From: Vibrio toranzoniae
GTDB taxonomy: Bacteria; Pseudomonadota; Gammaproteobacteria; Enterobacterales; Vibrionaceae
Length of the DNA: 64,000 bases
Direction: 5' to 3'
Assembly: GCF_024347655.1 (NCBI RefSeq)
Contig: NZ_AP025515.1
Span: forward strand, 992,001-1,056,000
The notes under the pieces were generated by a model. It saw nothing but the letters and a program-made list of their open reading frames with translations. It was not told where the DNA came from and did not search any database. Each line of letters starts with the position of its first letter. Positions within the stretch are counted from its first letter, which is position 1. Below are positions 45,803-55,158 of this stretch, piece by piece. A program made the translations under genes and the position numbers.

Positions 45803-46858
45803 TCAATGAATCACGTCTTTTCCGCTCGGGTAAGCTTTAGAACCTGTGACAGTACCGTCGACTTTTTTACCATAGTAACCTTGGTGATTGTGGTAACGCT
45901 TAGCATTGCCAGCAACATCCCCCTTATATCGAGGGTCTTGTGGACGTTCATGGCTGTTGACGAAAGCAGCCACATCCCATGCTTCCTGAATAGAAAGCTG
46001 TTGGCTCTTTCCAAGAGGCATGTTTTCGTAAATAAAGTATGCAGCCGTGTTTACGCGATGCATACCTGCGCCCCAGTTGAACGAGTTCTCGCCCCAAAGT
46101 GGTGGTAGATATGAGTGACCGTCCGCGCCTTTAATGCCTTCACCATTTTGACCGTGACACGTCTGGCAGCTCGCCTGGTAAACCTTTTCACCACGTGCTA
46201 TTGATGGTTCTTTTTCAGGGTTATCGATCTTAGGGTAGCCACGGCCTGCCAACTTGCTGCGGTCATCGATTGGGTATTTGCTTAGCAGTTCTTCAGGAAG
46301 AGGGAAGCTTTCAGTTTTACCACCGACTTGTAAGTCTGCATCGCTTATCTCAGGAACGGGCGTATCTTGTAGGCCATTCTTGTCTAAGATTCCTCCCATG
46401 GCTAACCAGTATGAATAAGCAGTAAGTGCGACTATCTCTTTTGAATCAACGGCTGGTGGTAAGCCATTCATCGAATAAGTGAAACAACCTTGGATACGTT
46501 CCGCGTAGCTATTTACCTTATCGTTTTTCTTACGGTAAGCAGGGTAGGCCATGTATGCACCCCAAAGAGGCGCGGCATTTGGCTTCATGCCCGCTTGCAT
46601 GTGGCAGTTTACACAGTTTTGTTCATTGCCAACGAACGTACCACGCATCTGCTGTGAGTCGACAAACAGTGAATAGCCCTGTTTTACTTTGTCGCCGAAT
46701 TCCCCTGCAGGAATATTGACTAAATCACGTGGCACTAGGTATTTGTGATCTTGAGGTTTCTCAACAGCTGGCAGTTCGGTTTGACGATCGGGCAATTCAC
46801 CTTCGGCATAAGCGATTCCAGAGGCAAGGGTTGCGGTAATTAAAAGTAATGTTTTCAT
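45803..46858 (-). CDS. tsdA: TsdA-like di-haem cytochrome c (thiosulfate dehydrogenase/tetrathionate reductase)
   Basis: A 351-residue periplasmic cytochrome with signal MKTLLLITATLASGIAYA and two haem sites, CVNCH (82-86) and CQTCH (231-235). Between them GCFTYSMNG places a Cys at about residue 125, matching the unusual haem-ligating Cys of TsdA, which interconverts thiosulfate and tetrathionate. GLQDTPVP and IYENMPLGKSQ also fit. It follows a TsdB-like cytochrome by 9 bp and lies next to ttrBCA, so reduction of tetrathionate is the likely direction; the direction is inferred. Confidence 0.85.
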   Translation of the reverse strand: MKTLLLITATLASGIAYAEGELPDRQTELPAVEKPQDHKYLVPRDLVNIPAGEFGDKVKQGYSLFVDSQQMRGTFVGNEQNCVNCHMQAGMKPNAAPLWGAYMAYPAYRKKNDKVNSYAERIQGCFTYSMNGLPPAVDSKEIVALTAYSYWLAMGGILDKNGLQDTPVPEISDADLQVGGKTESFPLPEELLSKYPIDDRSKLAGRGYPKIDNPEKEPSIARGEKVYQASCQTCHGQNGEGIKGADGHSYLPPLWGENSFNWGAGMHRVNTAAYFIYENMPLGKSQQLSIQEAWDVAAFVNSHERPQDPRYKGDVAGNAKRYHNHQGYYGKKVDGTVTGSKAYPSGKDVIH

Positions 46859-46867
46859 GCGAGCCCT

Positions 46868-47509
46868 TTAGTATCGGAAAGATGCGAAGTAGTAAGATAG
46901 GTTTTTGATTTCATCGTCGGTCAACTTGCCAGCGATATTGCCCATCATGTTCAAATCATCCCCCTTGCGAGTGCCGCTTTTCCAAGCGTTGAGCTGAGTT
47001 TGAATGTAGTCGGCGTGCTGGCTCGCTAGACGTGGGAACTTGTCCACGCCCATACCACTTGGCCCGTGGCAGGTTGCACAAGCGGGAATGTTTCGATCCC
47101 AATCGCCTTGGAATACCAGCTTGCGATACGGATTATCAATATCAGCCTGTGAGCCGCGCTGCTCTAAATCGGTGAATTCGTAAGAAGGTAATGATGCGAA
47201 GTATTCTGCAACTTCACGACGAATAGCAGGGTCGGACACACCATCCGCCATACCCTTCATGATCGCGCTTTGACGCTCGCCACTGGAAAACAAAACCAGT
47301 TGATGTTCGAGATAATCAGCATTAAGCCCTGCAAGCATCGGGGCGATGTTGGGCATGCCTTTTCCGTCAGCTTGGTGGCAGCCGCTGCAGGTTTCTGCGG
47401 CTTCTGGCATTGGATTAGGCGCTGCTTGTGCAAAACCGGCTAAAGAAAGGCTTCCTAAAGCTGCGATGCAAAGCGTTAAAGTTTGAGTTTTAATTTTCAG
47501 CTTAGTCAT
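46868..47509 (-). CDS. tsdB: Di-haem cytochrome c (TsdB-like, c4 type)
   Basis: A 213-residue periplasmic cytochrome c4-type protein: signal peptide to about residue 29 (GFAQAAP), then two haem domains with CSGCH (41-45) and CATCH (144-148), each followed by the expected Met ligands. It precedes the TsdA-like gene in one transcript, as TsdB does in tsdBA operons, and is the likely electron partner. A palindrome shared with the ttrB promoter lies 60 bp upstream. Confidence 0.82.
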   Translation of the reverse strand: MTKLKIKTQTLTLCIAALGSLSLAGFAQAAPNPMPEAAETCSGCHQADGKGMPNIAPMLAGLNADYLEHQLVLFSSGERQSAIMKGMADGVSDPAIRREVAEYFASLPSYEFTDLEQRGSQADIDNPYRKLVFQGDWDRNIPACATCHGPSGMGVDKFPRLASQHADYIQTQLNAWKSGTRKGDDLNMMGNIAGKLTDDEIKNLSYYFASFRY

Positions 47510-47568
47510 GAAGTGTCGCTATTGGTTATAATGCACGCATTTTCGGCATAATTGATGGTTGGCGCTAT

Positions 47569-47582
47569 TGTGGATTTCCACA
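47569..47582. promoter_or_regulatory. Putative TtrR operator upstream of tsdBA-like genes
   Basis: TGTGGATTTCCACA (6-bp arms, 2-bp centre) lies within TATTGTGGATTTCCACAT, which recurs exactly upstream of ttrB. Its centre is 66 bp before the tsdB-like start codon. TtrR is the obvious candidate binder; this is inference. Confidence 0.6.
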
Positions 47583-47924
47583 TTAATTCATTAATAACTT
47601 GAGGTAAGTCTCACATTAATAACCTCACTTAAGTTATTGGTAATGACTCAACCTAGCGGTAATGGTGTGAAGTCCGATTGGCTGATCCAATTGCTGTTAA
47701 TGAAATGCAAGGGAGCTGCCATGTTGGCCTCAGTGTCACTGTTTGTTAAGGCTCTTTTATGGCACCGATAGTGTAAGCATAGCCGCTTTATAGGGGCTGG
47801 CTAAAAAAGTTGTGGTGAAGTGAAGATTGCCTGCTTTCTATATAAAAGAGGGAAAAGTAGAGCAACCCTTAAACGACGGATTGCTCTGTTGTGCCCATAA
47901 TAATTCGACCTTGTATAGATCTGC
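47583..47924. other. Intergenic region between ttrA and the tsdB-like gene
   Basis: Besides the operator on its right-hand promoter side, it holds a longer dyad (AATAACTT..ACCTC at 47593-47605 against ACCTC..AAGTTATT at 47622-47638). Near ttrA, AGAGCAA and TTGCTCT (about 47859-47886) form a weak minus-strand hairpin with a T-rich tail, a possible ttrA terminator. No supportable gene. Confidence 0.45.
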
Positions 47925-50900
47925 TTACACTTTGTAGATCTTAGCCGGAAGCGCTTGCCTTGCTGCTGCGCCCACAACCCAATCCAACATGACGCCTTTG
48001 CCTTCTCTGGTCGGGTCAATTAAACCAATATCATTGATGTTAACGCCATCGTTAGACTTCATCTTCACCGGTTGTTGTGTGTCACCAATCCAGTGTGCAC
48101 GTTCACCGAGCTCTTTGTGTCCAAAGCCGTGTTCAAAGCCTAATGTGCCTGGCTTGATACCATCAATCACCATTGCCAACGCCTGTGTGGTTGAGCTCGG
48201 TGTTTCAATAGCAAATACGTCACCGGTTTTGATGCCTGCTGAAGAGGCGTCTTGTGGGTGAATGTAAACCGGGTTCACACCCTTGATGGACTCTAAACGT
48301 GGTGACAAGTTAGACACTGCACTGTGAATGTTGGATTTAAAGTTCGTCAGGGTGAACGGCCACTCTTTTACTGGGAACTGCTCTGCTAAAGGTGTGCCGT
48401 CTGCCAGCTTTTGTGGATACCATGTCGGACAACCCATGTACTGTTCGCCACTAATGGTGTTGCGAGAGGTGCCAAGCTTTTCATTCCAGATAGCCAATGG
48501 TTTGGTCCATTTGTACTTCATGGTTTCATTGGTGTACGCATTGGTTGCATCTTCAAAACGACCGCCACGTGCAAAGATATACGCCACTTTAAGCATCTCT
48601 TCTGGTTTGAGCGTTTTGTTCATCACGGGTACTAGGCGTTCTAAACCAGACCAAACGATATCTTCAGCATCGACATTCGGCACGCCGCCTTTTACGAATG
48701 CCAAGTTAGCCGCTGAGCGCAGGTAGAAATCTTCAGCGCTATGAATACCGTGCCAGTTACCTTGGCTATCTTTAATTACGTTGTCGCCAAAGCCACCTAA
48801 GCCAAGCGTTTTCGCCAGATCAATAAAGAAATTCTCTAGGTTGATGGCGCGCCCGTCTTGAGTACGTGAGGTTTTAGGCTCAACAATCGGCCAACGAGCG
48901 GTGATCGTTTTAGTTGCGACGCCATGCCACGGTGTTGCCATGCCCCAGCTTTCGTAGGTCACTGTGTCTGGCACGAGGTAATCCGATAACGCTGTGGTCT
49001 CATTGATGAAGGCATCGATAGAGACGATCAAGCCAAGCTGTTTTGGATCTTTAAGCTTTTCACCCAGCAAGTTGTCTAAACCCGGAACCCCATAAAGTGG
49101 GTTCGCCATGTGGTTGATCCACGCTTTTGCTCGGTAAGGATAGCCATCAATGGCAGCTGATAAGTGCTCAGTTAAAAGCGGTGCAGAGATTGGGTACCAC
49201 GGCGCGCGTGTTGGGTAAGGTGATTCACCGGCTGCAACACGACGTTTGTATTCGCTGGTTTTCTGATACGGGAACTTGCTGCGAGACAAGAACACACCTT
49301 GAGGCTTAGTCTTACCCTTGAACTTGGTAAAGTCGTAACGTGGGCCAGCAACAGAAGTTGGGTAGCCGCCCGCTTTCGCCATCGCCCCGCCTTTCGCGTT
49401 GATGTTACCGATCAGCGCATTCAACATTAAGATAGAGAACGAGTTGTAGAAGCCGTTGGTGTGCATGTTACCACCGTGAGTATCCACGACGGCTTTCGTT
49501 CCGTAGCTAGTGAAGCGTTTTGCTAGTGCAATAATTTGGTCTTGTGGGATTTCACACTGCTCGCTGTAGTAAGCAAGGTCATATTTGAAGGCTTCTTCTT
49601 TCAATCTTTGTAGAGAAGACTTAACACGAACGGTCTGACCATCGATTTCTACGTCTTGATCGACAAACAACGCCGCTTCATCGACCTTAATATTTGATGC
49701 TAATAGTGACGTTGTCACACCCAGTGCAACGAATCCATCAGCGTCAGACATCGGTTCGCCTGTTTCTAGCAAACCAATATCCGATGTGCGAAGCATGCGC
49801 CCGTTTTGTGGGTGTGTTTCGTCACTGATCACAAGGTGAGATGCATTACACCAATGGGTGGTGCCTGCTTTTTGCATCGCTTGTGCGCTTGGGCGAGACA
49901 AGAAGTCGTGATTGTAGCGCTGGTTCTCGATGATCCATTGGATCATGCCCAGAACTAATGCTGAATCAGTGCCCGGTTTGATCGGCAGCCAGTTGTTGCG
50001 ATCGCCCGCCGCGAGACTTGATGACCCTGCAGGAAGGCTTGGTGTCACTATGGTGTAGCTGAGTTTTCCGTTCGTGCGAGCCTCAGCCAATTGTCGTGCT
50101 TGACGCTTAAACGGGTTACCCGCTTGGGCCGGAGACATACCGATGAACAGAATGAACTCAGCGTTGTTGAAGTCGGGCTTTAAATGCGAGAACTTGTCTA
50201 GATCGTTCATGATCGCGCCAGAACCTGCACGGAATGCGTAGCCACAGTAAGAGCCGTGGTGACCGAAGTTGCGAGTACCGTAACTGTTGAATGCAAAGCG
50301 CTTCAAAATGTCGTCACGGCCTTCATTACCGGCATTCGTCACTAGTAATTGGTTGGCTTTTGGTCCGTATTCAGGATTATTCGGGTCGAGTGGTGTTTCG
50401 ATGTCACGAATTGAACGCAATCCTTCCACTTCGCCTTCGCCGAACAAGTCACCACCTTCGGTGATTTCAGAGATTAGCTGCTCGTAACTGATTGGCTCCC
50501 ACTTGCCTTCACCACGCTTACCGACACGTTTGAGCGGTTGAGTGATTCGGTATGGGCTGTTTTGAATCTCTAACATACCGTTACCACGGGCGCAGGCAGT
50601 CGAGCGGTTATTGATACCCGATTCACCAGACAAGCCAATGTAGGCGTCTTTTACAGGCGTTGTGAAGGGGATATGTTGGTCGTTTGATAGCGGATGATAC
50701 GGGTTGCCCGAGATACGTAAGATCTCGTCATTACGATTATCGATCCGTACACGTAGACCACACAGTGTCCAGCAACCAAAACACATAGAGGGTGCAACAC
50801 GTTGGTTTGGATTTGGTGAGATCTTACCTTGTTCATCGACACTGTATTCCGTCTCTAATGAATTACCGTGGTGGATGTGGTTGGTTTTTTTACCCGCGGT

Positions 50901-51017
50901 GCCATCGATAGCACCGTGAACCATGTGTTTTGTGGTTGTCGCATAGCCTGCAGCAAAAGCTCCAACACCACCGGCAGCAAGGCCTGTTTTCAAAAATTGA
51001 CGACGTTTGTTATCCAT
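47925..51017 (-). CDS. ttrA: Tetrathionate reductase catalytic subunit (molybdopterin)
   Basis: A 1030-residue periplasmic Mo-bis-MGD enzyme. It starts with a twin-arginine signal (RRQFLKTGLAAGGVGAFAAG). The N-terminal [4Fe-4S] site is CFGCWTLCG plus a later Cys in TACARGNGM. Downstream are molybdopterin-binding blocks (DTHGGNMHTNGF, GTDSALVLGMIQW). It reduces tetrathionate to thiosulfate in anaerobic respiration. AAGGA precedes the start, 14 bp after ttrC. Operon order ttrB-ttrC-ttrA is as in Salmonella. Confidence 0.95.
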   Translation of the reverse strand: MDNKRRQFLKTGLAAGGVGAFAAGYATTTKHMVHGAIDGTAGKKTNHIHHGNSLETEYSVDEQGKISPNPNQRVAPSMCFGCWTLCGLRVRIDNRNDEILRISGNPYHPLSNDQHIPFTTPVKDAYIGLSGESGINNRSTACARGNGMLEIQNSPYRITQPLKRVGKRGEGKWEPISYEQLISEITEGGDLFGEGEVEGLRSIRDIETPLDPNNPEYGPKANQLLVTNAGNEGRDDILKRFAFNSYGTRNFGHHGSYCGYAFRAGSGAIMNDLDKFSHLKPDFNNAEFILFIGMSPAQAGNPFKRQARQLAEARTNGKLSYTIVTPSLPAGSSSLAAGDRNNWLPIKPGTDSALVLGMIQWIIENQRYNHDFLSRPSAQAMQKAGTTHWCNASHLVISDETHPQNGRMLRTSDIGLLETGEPMSDADGFVALGVTTSLLASNIKVDEAALFVDQDVEIDGQTVRVKSSLQRLKEEAFKYDLAYYSEQCEIPQDQIIALAKRFTSYGTKAVVDTHGGNMHTNGFYNSFSILMLNALIGNINAKGGAMAKAGGYPTSVAGPRYDFTKFKGKTKPQGVFLSRSKFPYQKTSEYKRRVAAGESPYPTRAPWYPISAPLLTEHLSAAIDGYPYRAKAWINHMANPLYGVPGLDNLLGEKLKDPKQLGLIVSIDAFINETTALSDYLVPDTVTYESWGMATPWHGVATKTITARWPIVEPKTSRTQDGRAINLENFFIDLAKTLGLGGFGDNVIKDSQGNWHGIHSAEDFYLRSAANLAFVKGGVPNVDAEDIVWSGLERLVPVMNKTLKPEEMLKVAYIFARGGRFEDATNAYTNETMKYKWTKPLAIWNEKLGTSRNTISGEQYMGCPTWYPQKLADGTPLAEQFPVKEWPFTLTNFKSNIHSAVSNLSPRLESIKGVNPVYIHPQDASSAGIKTGDVFAIETPSSTTQALAMVIDGIKPGTLGFEHGFGHKELGERAHWIGDTQQPVKMKSNDGVNINDIGLIDPTREGKGVMLDWVVGAAARQALPAKIYKV

Positions 51018-51031
51018 GATGATTCCTTAGA

Positions 51032-52153
51032 CTACAAGCTATGTGAGCGGTTAAGTGGTGACGATGCTTTATGAGCTGATTTAACCGATAGGGTTTTTGT
51101 TGATACGATTTCAGAAGCGAACAGCGCAAGTGCTAACCAAAGACCACACATACCAGCAATGCCGAGTAAACCTGCGCTCCCCATAGGCAGTTCATAAGGG
51201 AATGGGCCCACATCAAAACGTGGAATGGTTTGAACTTCCATCATGGTGACCCAACGTACAGCCCATGCTGAAAGGATGGTCGCAAGCGCAATACAGACGA
51301 TTCCAAGCTTGCTTCGCGATAGGCGCTGCAGTGGTAGAACTAAAATCATGCACAGCAAAATGCTCGTGGTCATAATGCCTAAATTGATACCCCACGTGTC
51401 GTTCTCATATAGGTTGAAGTGGCCATGGTTAGATGCCCAAATTGATGTGAGAATGATGGCAAGGCCACCTGTTAAGGTAATGGTTTTCTGTATCAGTGAT
51501 AGATCGGTTGTTTTTAGGTTTGGTTCACTTGATGGCAAAAGAGCCCAAATCAATAGCGCTAAACCTATTGCGGCAAAGAATGCCGTGGAGAACCAAAGTA
51601 GCGGAGATGCAGGTTGGTGCCAAAGTGGTCGGCTCGCCAAAATTGCAATCTCGGCACCGGTGTAAAGCGCAATGCTTAAGCCCGATACAGCCGTCACAGC
51701 AGCGAGTGCAATCATTAGCTTGGTTGAAACCTGCCATTGGCCTAGCGTAAGCCAAGACAAGCGTTTTAAAAGTGGATTTTCACTCTCTCTAAGCTGTGCG
51801 ATGTCGTCACGTAGGTAAACCCACGCGGTAGCAACAGCAAGGCCTGAAAATAGAGGCAGAAACAGAGAACCCACCCACATCCACGACCAAGGTGTGATGT
51901 GAGCATAAAAATGCCACGCGCGTCCCGGTTGGTGTAAGTCACCGGTTAGCGCGAGTGGTCCAACAATCCCGCCAATCGCCATGACAAGCACAAGCGCTGA
52001 TCGGAATTGGTGACTGGTTGAGTCTTTGAATATCAGTGCAATCAAAAACAGAATAGCGGCCGCGTAAGCTGAACCAATGTAGAAAAAATATTGAACCGCC
52101 CACGGTAGCCAAGCCATTTCTTGAGCGGGAACTAACACCTCAGTGATATTCAT
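51032..52153 (-). CDS. ttrC: Tetrathionate reductase membrane subunit (NrfD family)
   Basis: A 373-residue NrfD/PsrC-type integral membrane protein with about nine spans, beginning MNITEVLVPAQEMAWLPWAVQYFFYIGSAYAAA (written in part here) and containing TGDLHQPGRAWHFYAHITPWSWMWVG split over the quinol-site loops. It should oxidise menaquinol and pass electrons to TtrB. Its start overlaps the ttrB stop by 4 bp (ATGA), showing translational coupling. Confidence 0.93.
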   Translation of the reverse strand: MNITEVLVPAQEMAWLPWAVQYFFYIGSAYAAAILFLIALIFKDSTSHQFRSALVLVMAIGGIVGPLALTGDLHQPGRAWHFYAHITPWSWMWVGSLFLPLFSGLAVATAWVYLRDDIAQLRESENPLLKRLSWLTLGQWQVSTKLMIALAAVTAVSGLSIALYTGAEIAILASRPLWHQPASPLLWFSTAFFAAIGLALLIWALLPSSEPNLKTTDLSLIQKTITLTGGLAIILTSIWASNHGHFNLYENDTWGINLGIMTTSILLCMILVLPLQRLSRSKLGIVCIALATILSAWAVRWVTMMEVQTIPRFDVGPFPYELPMGSAGLLGIAGMCGLWLALALFASEIVSTKTLSVKSAHKASSPLNRSHSL

Positions 52154-52986
52154 GCTGTCTCTCCTTGTTTACCTTGTGTCGCGATTGCCAGTTCTTGTTT
52201 GCTAGAGGACAAGTTATCAATGGCGGCTGGGTCATAAATCGCAGGTTGCCCTTCGATATGGCTAACGAAACGCTCGTTCATGCCGATATAGAAAACATGT
52301 GGGTTGGTATTTTGCTCTGGCTTGAGCACTTTGATGTCGTCTTGGTTTTCATTAAGCAGGCGATTGATCTCGCTGTTTGAATCTTTTAGATCACCAATGA
52401 CACGCGCGCCACCGACACAAGTTTCTACACACGCGGGCAATAACCCATCTTCAAGGCGATGTGCACAGAAGGTACATTTGTCAGCGGTCAGGGTGTCGTT
52501 ATTTATGAAACGAGCATCGTAAGGGCAGGCTTGAACACAGTAAGCACAGGCGACACAGCGTTCGTTGTCGACCATCACGATGCCATCTTCGCGTTGGAAG
52601 GTCGCCTGAACAGGGCAAACCTTAATACAGGGTGCGTTGTCACAGTGGTTACAAAGGCGAGGCAACATGAATGACTTCACCTCTTGTTGAGCGGTCGAGC
52701 CATCATCAAGTGAGACTTCATACTGTTTTACGGTGGTTCTGAACTGGCCAATAGGTGCTTGGTTCTCAACGCTACAGCCAACAGTACATGCCTGACAGCC
52801 AACGCATTTACGTAAATCAATCGCCATGGCGTAGCGTTTTCCTACTTCGCCTTTGCGGTCTGGTTGGTTGTTATTACGAATGGCTGTACTTGCGACCGCG
52901 GTATTAATTCCGGTAATGGGGATGAGCGCAGCACCCGCGGAAACTTTACCGAATTGGCTGAGAAACCGTCTTTTCAATGAGTCCAT
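52150..52986 (-). CDS. ttrB: Tetrathionate reductase iron-sulfur subunit
   Basis: A 278-residue ferredoxin-like subunit with a twin-arginine leader (KRRFLSQFGKVSAGAALIP). Four [4Fe-4S] sites are visible: CVGCQACTVGC, CNHCDNAPCIKVCP, CVACAYCVQACP and CTFCAHRLED..ACVETC. It relays electrons from TtrC to TtrA. First gene of ttrBCA; the palindrome shared with the tsdB promoter lies 75 bp upstream (centre). Confidence 0.94.
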   Translation of the reverse strand: MDSLKRRFLSQFGKVSAGAALIPITGINTAVASTAIRNNNQPDRKGEVGKRYAMAIDLRKCVGCQACTVGCSVENQAPIGQFRTTVKQYEVSLDDGSTAQQEVKSFMLPRLCNHCDNAPCIKVCPVQATFQREDGIVMVDNERCVACAYCVQACPYDARFINNDTLTADKCTFCAHRLEDGLLPACVETCVGGARVIGDLKDSNSEINRLLNENQDDIKVLKPEQNTNPHVFYIGMNERFVSHIEGQPAIYDPAAIDNLSSSKQELAIATQGKQGETA

Positions 52987-53054
52987 ATTGGTACCTATAA
53001 ATGGGTATTCGTTCTGTTGGACTCATTGTCAGTTTTTGACCGTTCATGGGGTAT

Positions 53055-53068
53055 TGTGGATTTCCACA
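53055..53068. promoter_or_regulatory. Putative TtrR operator between ttrB and ttrS
   Basis: TGTGGATTTCCACA, identical to the copy at 47569-47582 and embedded in the same 18 bp, flanked here by GGGTAT and TACCC. A second dyad, AGATCAA and TTGATCT, lies at 53074-53089. The placement suits activation of ttrB by TtrR. Confidence 0.65.
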
Positions 53069-53245
53069 TACCCAGATCAAAGTTGATCTAGAACAAATGT
53101 GGTTTTGCCAATCTAGCTGTTATGCTTTGTTTTAGAGGCTTATTTAAGGCGATCTAACGCATAAGTTGAGCGTTCAACATGTTGCTGACATAAAATGGGC
53201 CGAGAATAAATTGAATCAACAGTTCGTTTGGAGAAAGAGATTTTA

Positions 53246-55147
53246 GTGAGCGTTCGAAAACTAATGACAATCGTTAGCCTTTGTTGGTTAAGTCTAACCG
53301 CAGGTGCGTGTTTCGCGGCTCGATCTGAACAAGCGATAGTAGCCCCAAGCCCAAGCCCAAGCCCAAGCCCAAGACAAAATACAGATGAACCCGACCAGAT
53401 TATCGAGGTTGGCGTGTTAGCAACTCGAGGTAAGCTTTCGGCGCAGCAACGCTGGCAACCAACAATGGATTGGTTGTCTGAACACATTCCGGGTAAGCAC
53501 TTTGTTCTCAAGCCTTTTAATTTGGAAGAGATGGCGGAAGCAGTAAAAGATGTCACGGTCGATTTTGTTGTCACCAATCCCGGCCAAGCCGTTCGTTTAG
53601 GGCGTCAATACGCACTCTCTTGGATGGCGACCATGACCAGTCATAACTTCGAACAGCTGGCAGCCAACAATACTCAAAGCATTGGTTCAGCCTTGGTGGT
53701 GAGAAGAATGTCACCTTATATCTCTTTTGAGCAACTGAGCGGAAAGCCAATTGCTGCCGTGTCAGAAAATGCGTTTGGTGGTTACCTGACTATGCGTTAT
53801 CAAATAATGCAAGAGGGGCTCAATCCCAACCACTTTTTCTCTAATACTCAGTTCTTGGGTTTCCCGATTGATGCCAGTTTGTACCAATTGCGAGAAGGAC
53901 ACATTGAGGCGGCAGTCGTCCCTGCTTGTTTGGTTGAAAATATGATTAGCGAAGGTTTACTGGTGGCTGGGCAATATCGAATCATCGGTAACCAAGCGCC
54001 TGAAGGCTTCCGATGCCAAGTGTCTACGCCTCTGTATTCCAACTGGTCGTTCGCCAAAACAGAACGAGCCTCTTCGGCACTGGCTAAACAAATGAGTCAG
54101 GTGTTGTTTTCGATGCCAAAGAGCAGCGCACCGGCCATTGCGGCAAACGCTTCGGGTTGGACGCCACCAACTAGTCTGCTTTCCATCGATAAGCTCTATC
54201 AGCAACTCGACATGCACCCACTGCAACAGCCTTGGTGGAAAGAAGCGTTAATTTGGCTTAAGTACAATCAGCAATGGGCATGGGCGTTCTTCATTTTAGT
54301 GGTGTTACTGAATACGTACCACTTCTGGTTGGAGTACAAATTCAGCCGTAGCAAAAAACAGTTAGAAGCCACGTTGCACAAGTTAAAAAGTAAGAGTGAG
54401 CAGTTAGAGCACTCTCAACGAATCGCGGTGGTCGGTGAGTTAGGAAGCAGTTTGGCACACGAGATCAATCAACCCTTGGCGGCGATTCGTAACTACAGCG
54501 AAGGCGGTTTATTGCGGATTTCTAAGAACAAACCGTTAACCGATATTGAACCTGTGTTCGAGAAGATTCAGTCGCAAGTGGATCGTGCTGATGCGATCAT
54601 TCAACGCTTAAGAAACATGATTAAGAAACGCTCATCTGAGAAGTCTCAAACCGACATCGAGCAGCTACTCACAGACACCATTGAGTTGCTGCAATTTCGA
54701 TTGCAGAAGCACAATATCACTATTGAACGCTACGCGGTCGGACAGCCTAGTACGTTGTATATTGATCCTGTGGGCATACAACAAGTAATTGTAAACCTGA
54801 TCAATAATGCGACAGATGCGTGTAACATACAGCAACAACGCGAACACAGCGCGATGTCTGATATTAATAACAAAAACGGCAAGCTTGCGACAATTAAAGT
54901 GATTACCGAGTATCAACCGGATAAAATGATGTTGTCGGTTATTGATAACGGAACGGGGTTAGATCTTACCGAGCAACAAGTTACTCAAGCCTTTGTGAGC
55001 AGTAAAGAAAATGGCTTGGGACTAGGGCTTTCGATCTGCCAAGACGTGATTGAAGATCACAGTGGCAAAATGGCCATTGTGTCACTTGCTCCTCATGGCT
55101 GTCACGTTGAGGTAACGTTACCTTTTTCTCTTTCAAATGATTCATAA
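53246..55147 (+). CDS. ttrS: Tetrathionate sensor histidine kinase
   Basis: About 633 residues from GTG 53246, which has GGAGAAAGAG upstream; an in-frame TTG at 53228 is less likely. A signal segment (LMTIVSLCWLSLTAGACFA) leads to a Ser-Pro repeat linker, then a PhnD-like periplasmic sensor domain (IEVGVLATRGKLSAQQRW), a membrane helix (about 345-363), a coiled region and a kinase core: H-box SSLAHEINQPLAAIRN (His about 405), N-box NLINNATDAC and G-box ENGLGLGLSICQ. It senses tetrathionate and phosphorylates TtrR, encoded 11 bp downstream. Confidence 0.93.
   Translation: MSVRKLMTIVSLCWLSLTAGACFAARSEQAIVAPSPSPSPSPRQNTDEPDQIIEVGVLATRGKLSAQQRWQPTMDWLSEHIPGKHFVLKPFNLEEMAEAVKDVTVDFVVTNPGQAVRLGRQYALSWMATMTSHNFEQLAANNTQSIGSALVVRRMSPYISFEQLSGKPIAAVSENAFGGYLTMRYQIMQEGLNPNHFFSNTQFLGFPIDASLYQLREGHIEAAVVPACLVENMISEGLLVAGQYRIIGNQAPEGFRCQVSTPLYSNWSFAKTERASSALAKQMSQVLFSMPKSSAPAIAANASGWTPPTSLLSIDKLYQQLDMHPLQQPWWKEALIWLKYNQQWAWAFFILVVLLNTYHFWLEYKFSRSKKQLEATLHKLKSKSEQLEHSQRIAVVGELGSSLAHEINQPLAAIRNYSEGGLLRISKNKPLTDIEPVFEKIQSQVDRADAIIQRLRNMIKKRSSEKSQTDIEQLLTDTIELLQFRLQKHNITIERYAVGQPSTLYIDPVGIQQVIVNLINNATDACNIQQQREHSAMSDINNKNGKLATIKVITEYQPDKMMLSVIDNGTGLDLTEQQVTQAFVSSKENGLGLGLSICQDVIEDHSGKMAIVSLAPHGCHVEVTLPFSLSNDS
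53345..53373 (+). repeat. In-frame 6-bp repeat CCAAGC (Ser-Pro linker of TtrS)
   Basis: Four perfect copies and most of a fifth encode Pro-Ser repeats just after the TtrS signal sequence. Because the unit is 6 bp, copy-number changes keep the reading frame. Confidence 0.9.
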
Positions 55148-55158
55148 GGAATCTTGTT

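Noticed and set aside
47642-47770. 43-codon open frame between ttrA and the tsdB-like gene
   Set aside because: It has an ATG but no ribosome site and no recognisable features; probably chance within a regulatory region.
53074-53089. AGATCAA/TTGATCT dyad considered as an FNR box
   Set aside because: FNR boxes read TTGAT-N4-ATCAA; here the half-sites are in the opposite order with a 2-bp centre, so it was left as an unassigned dyad.
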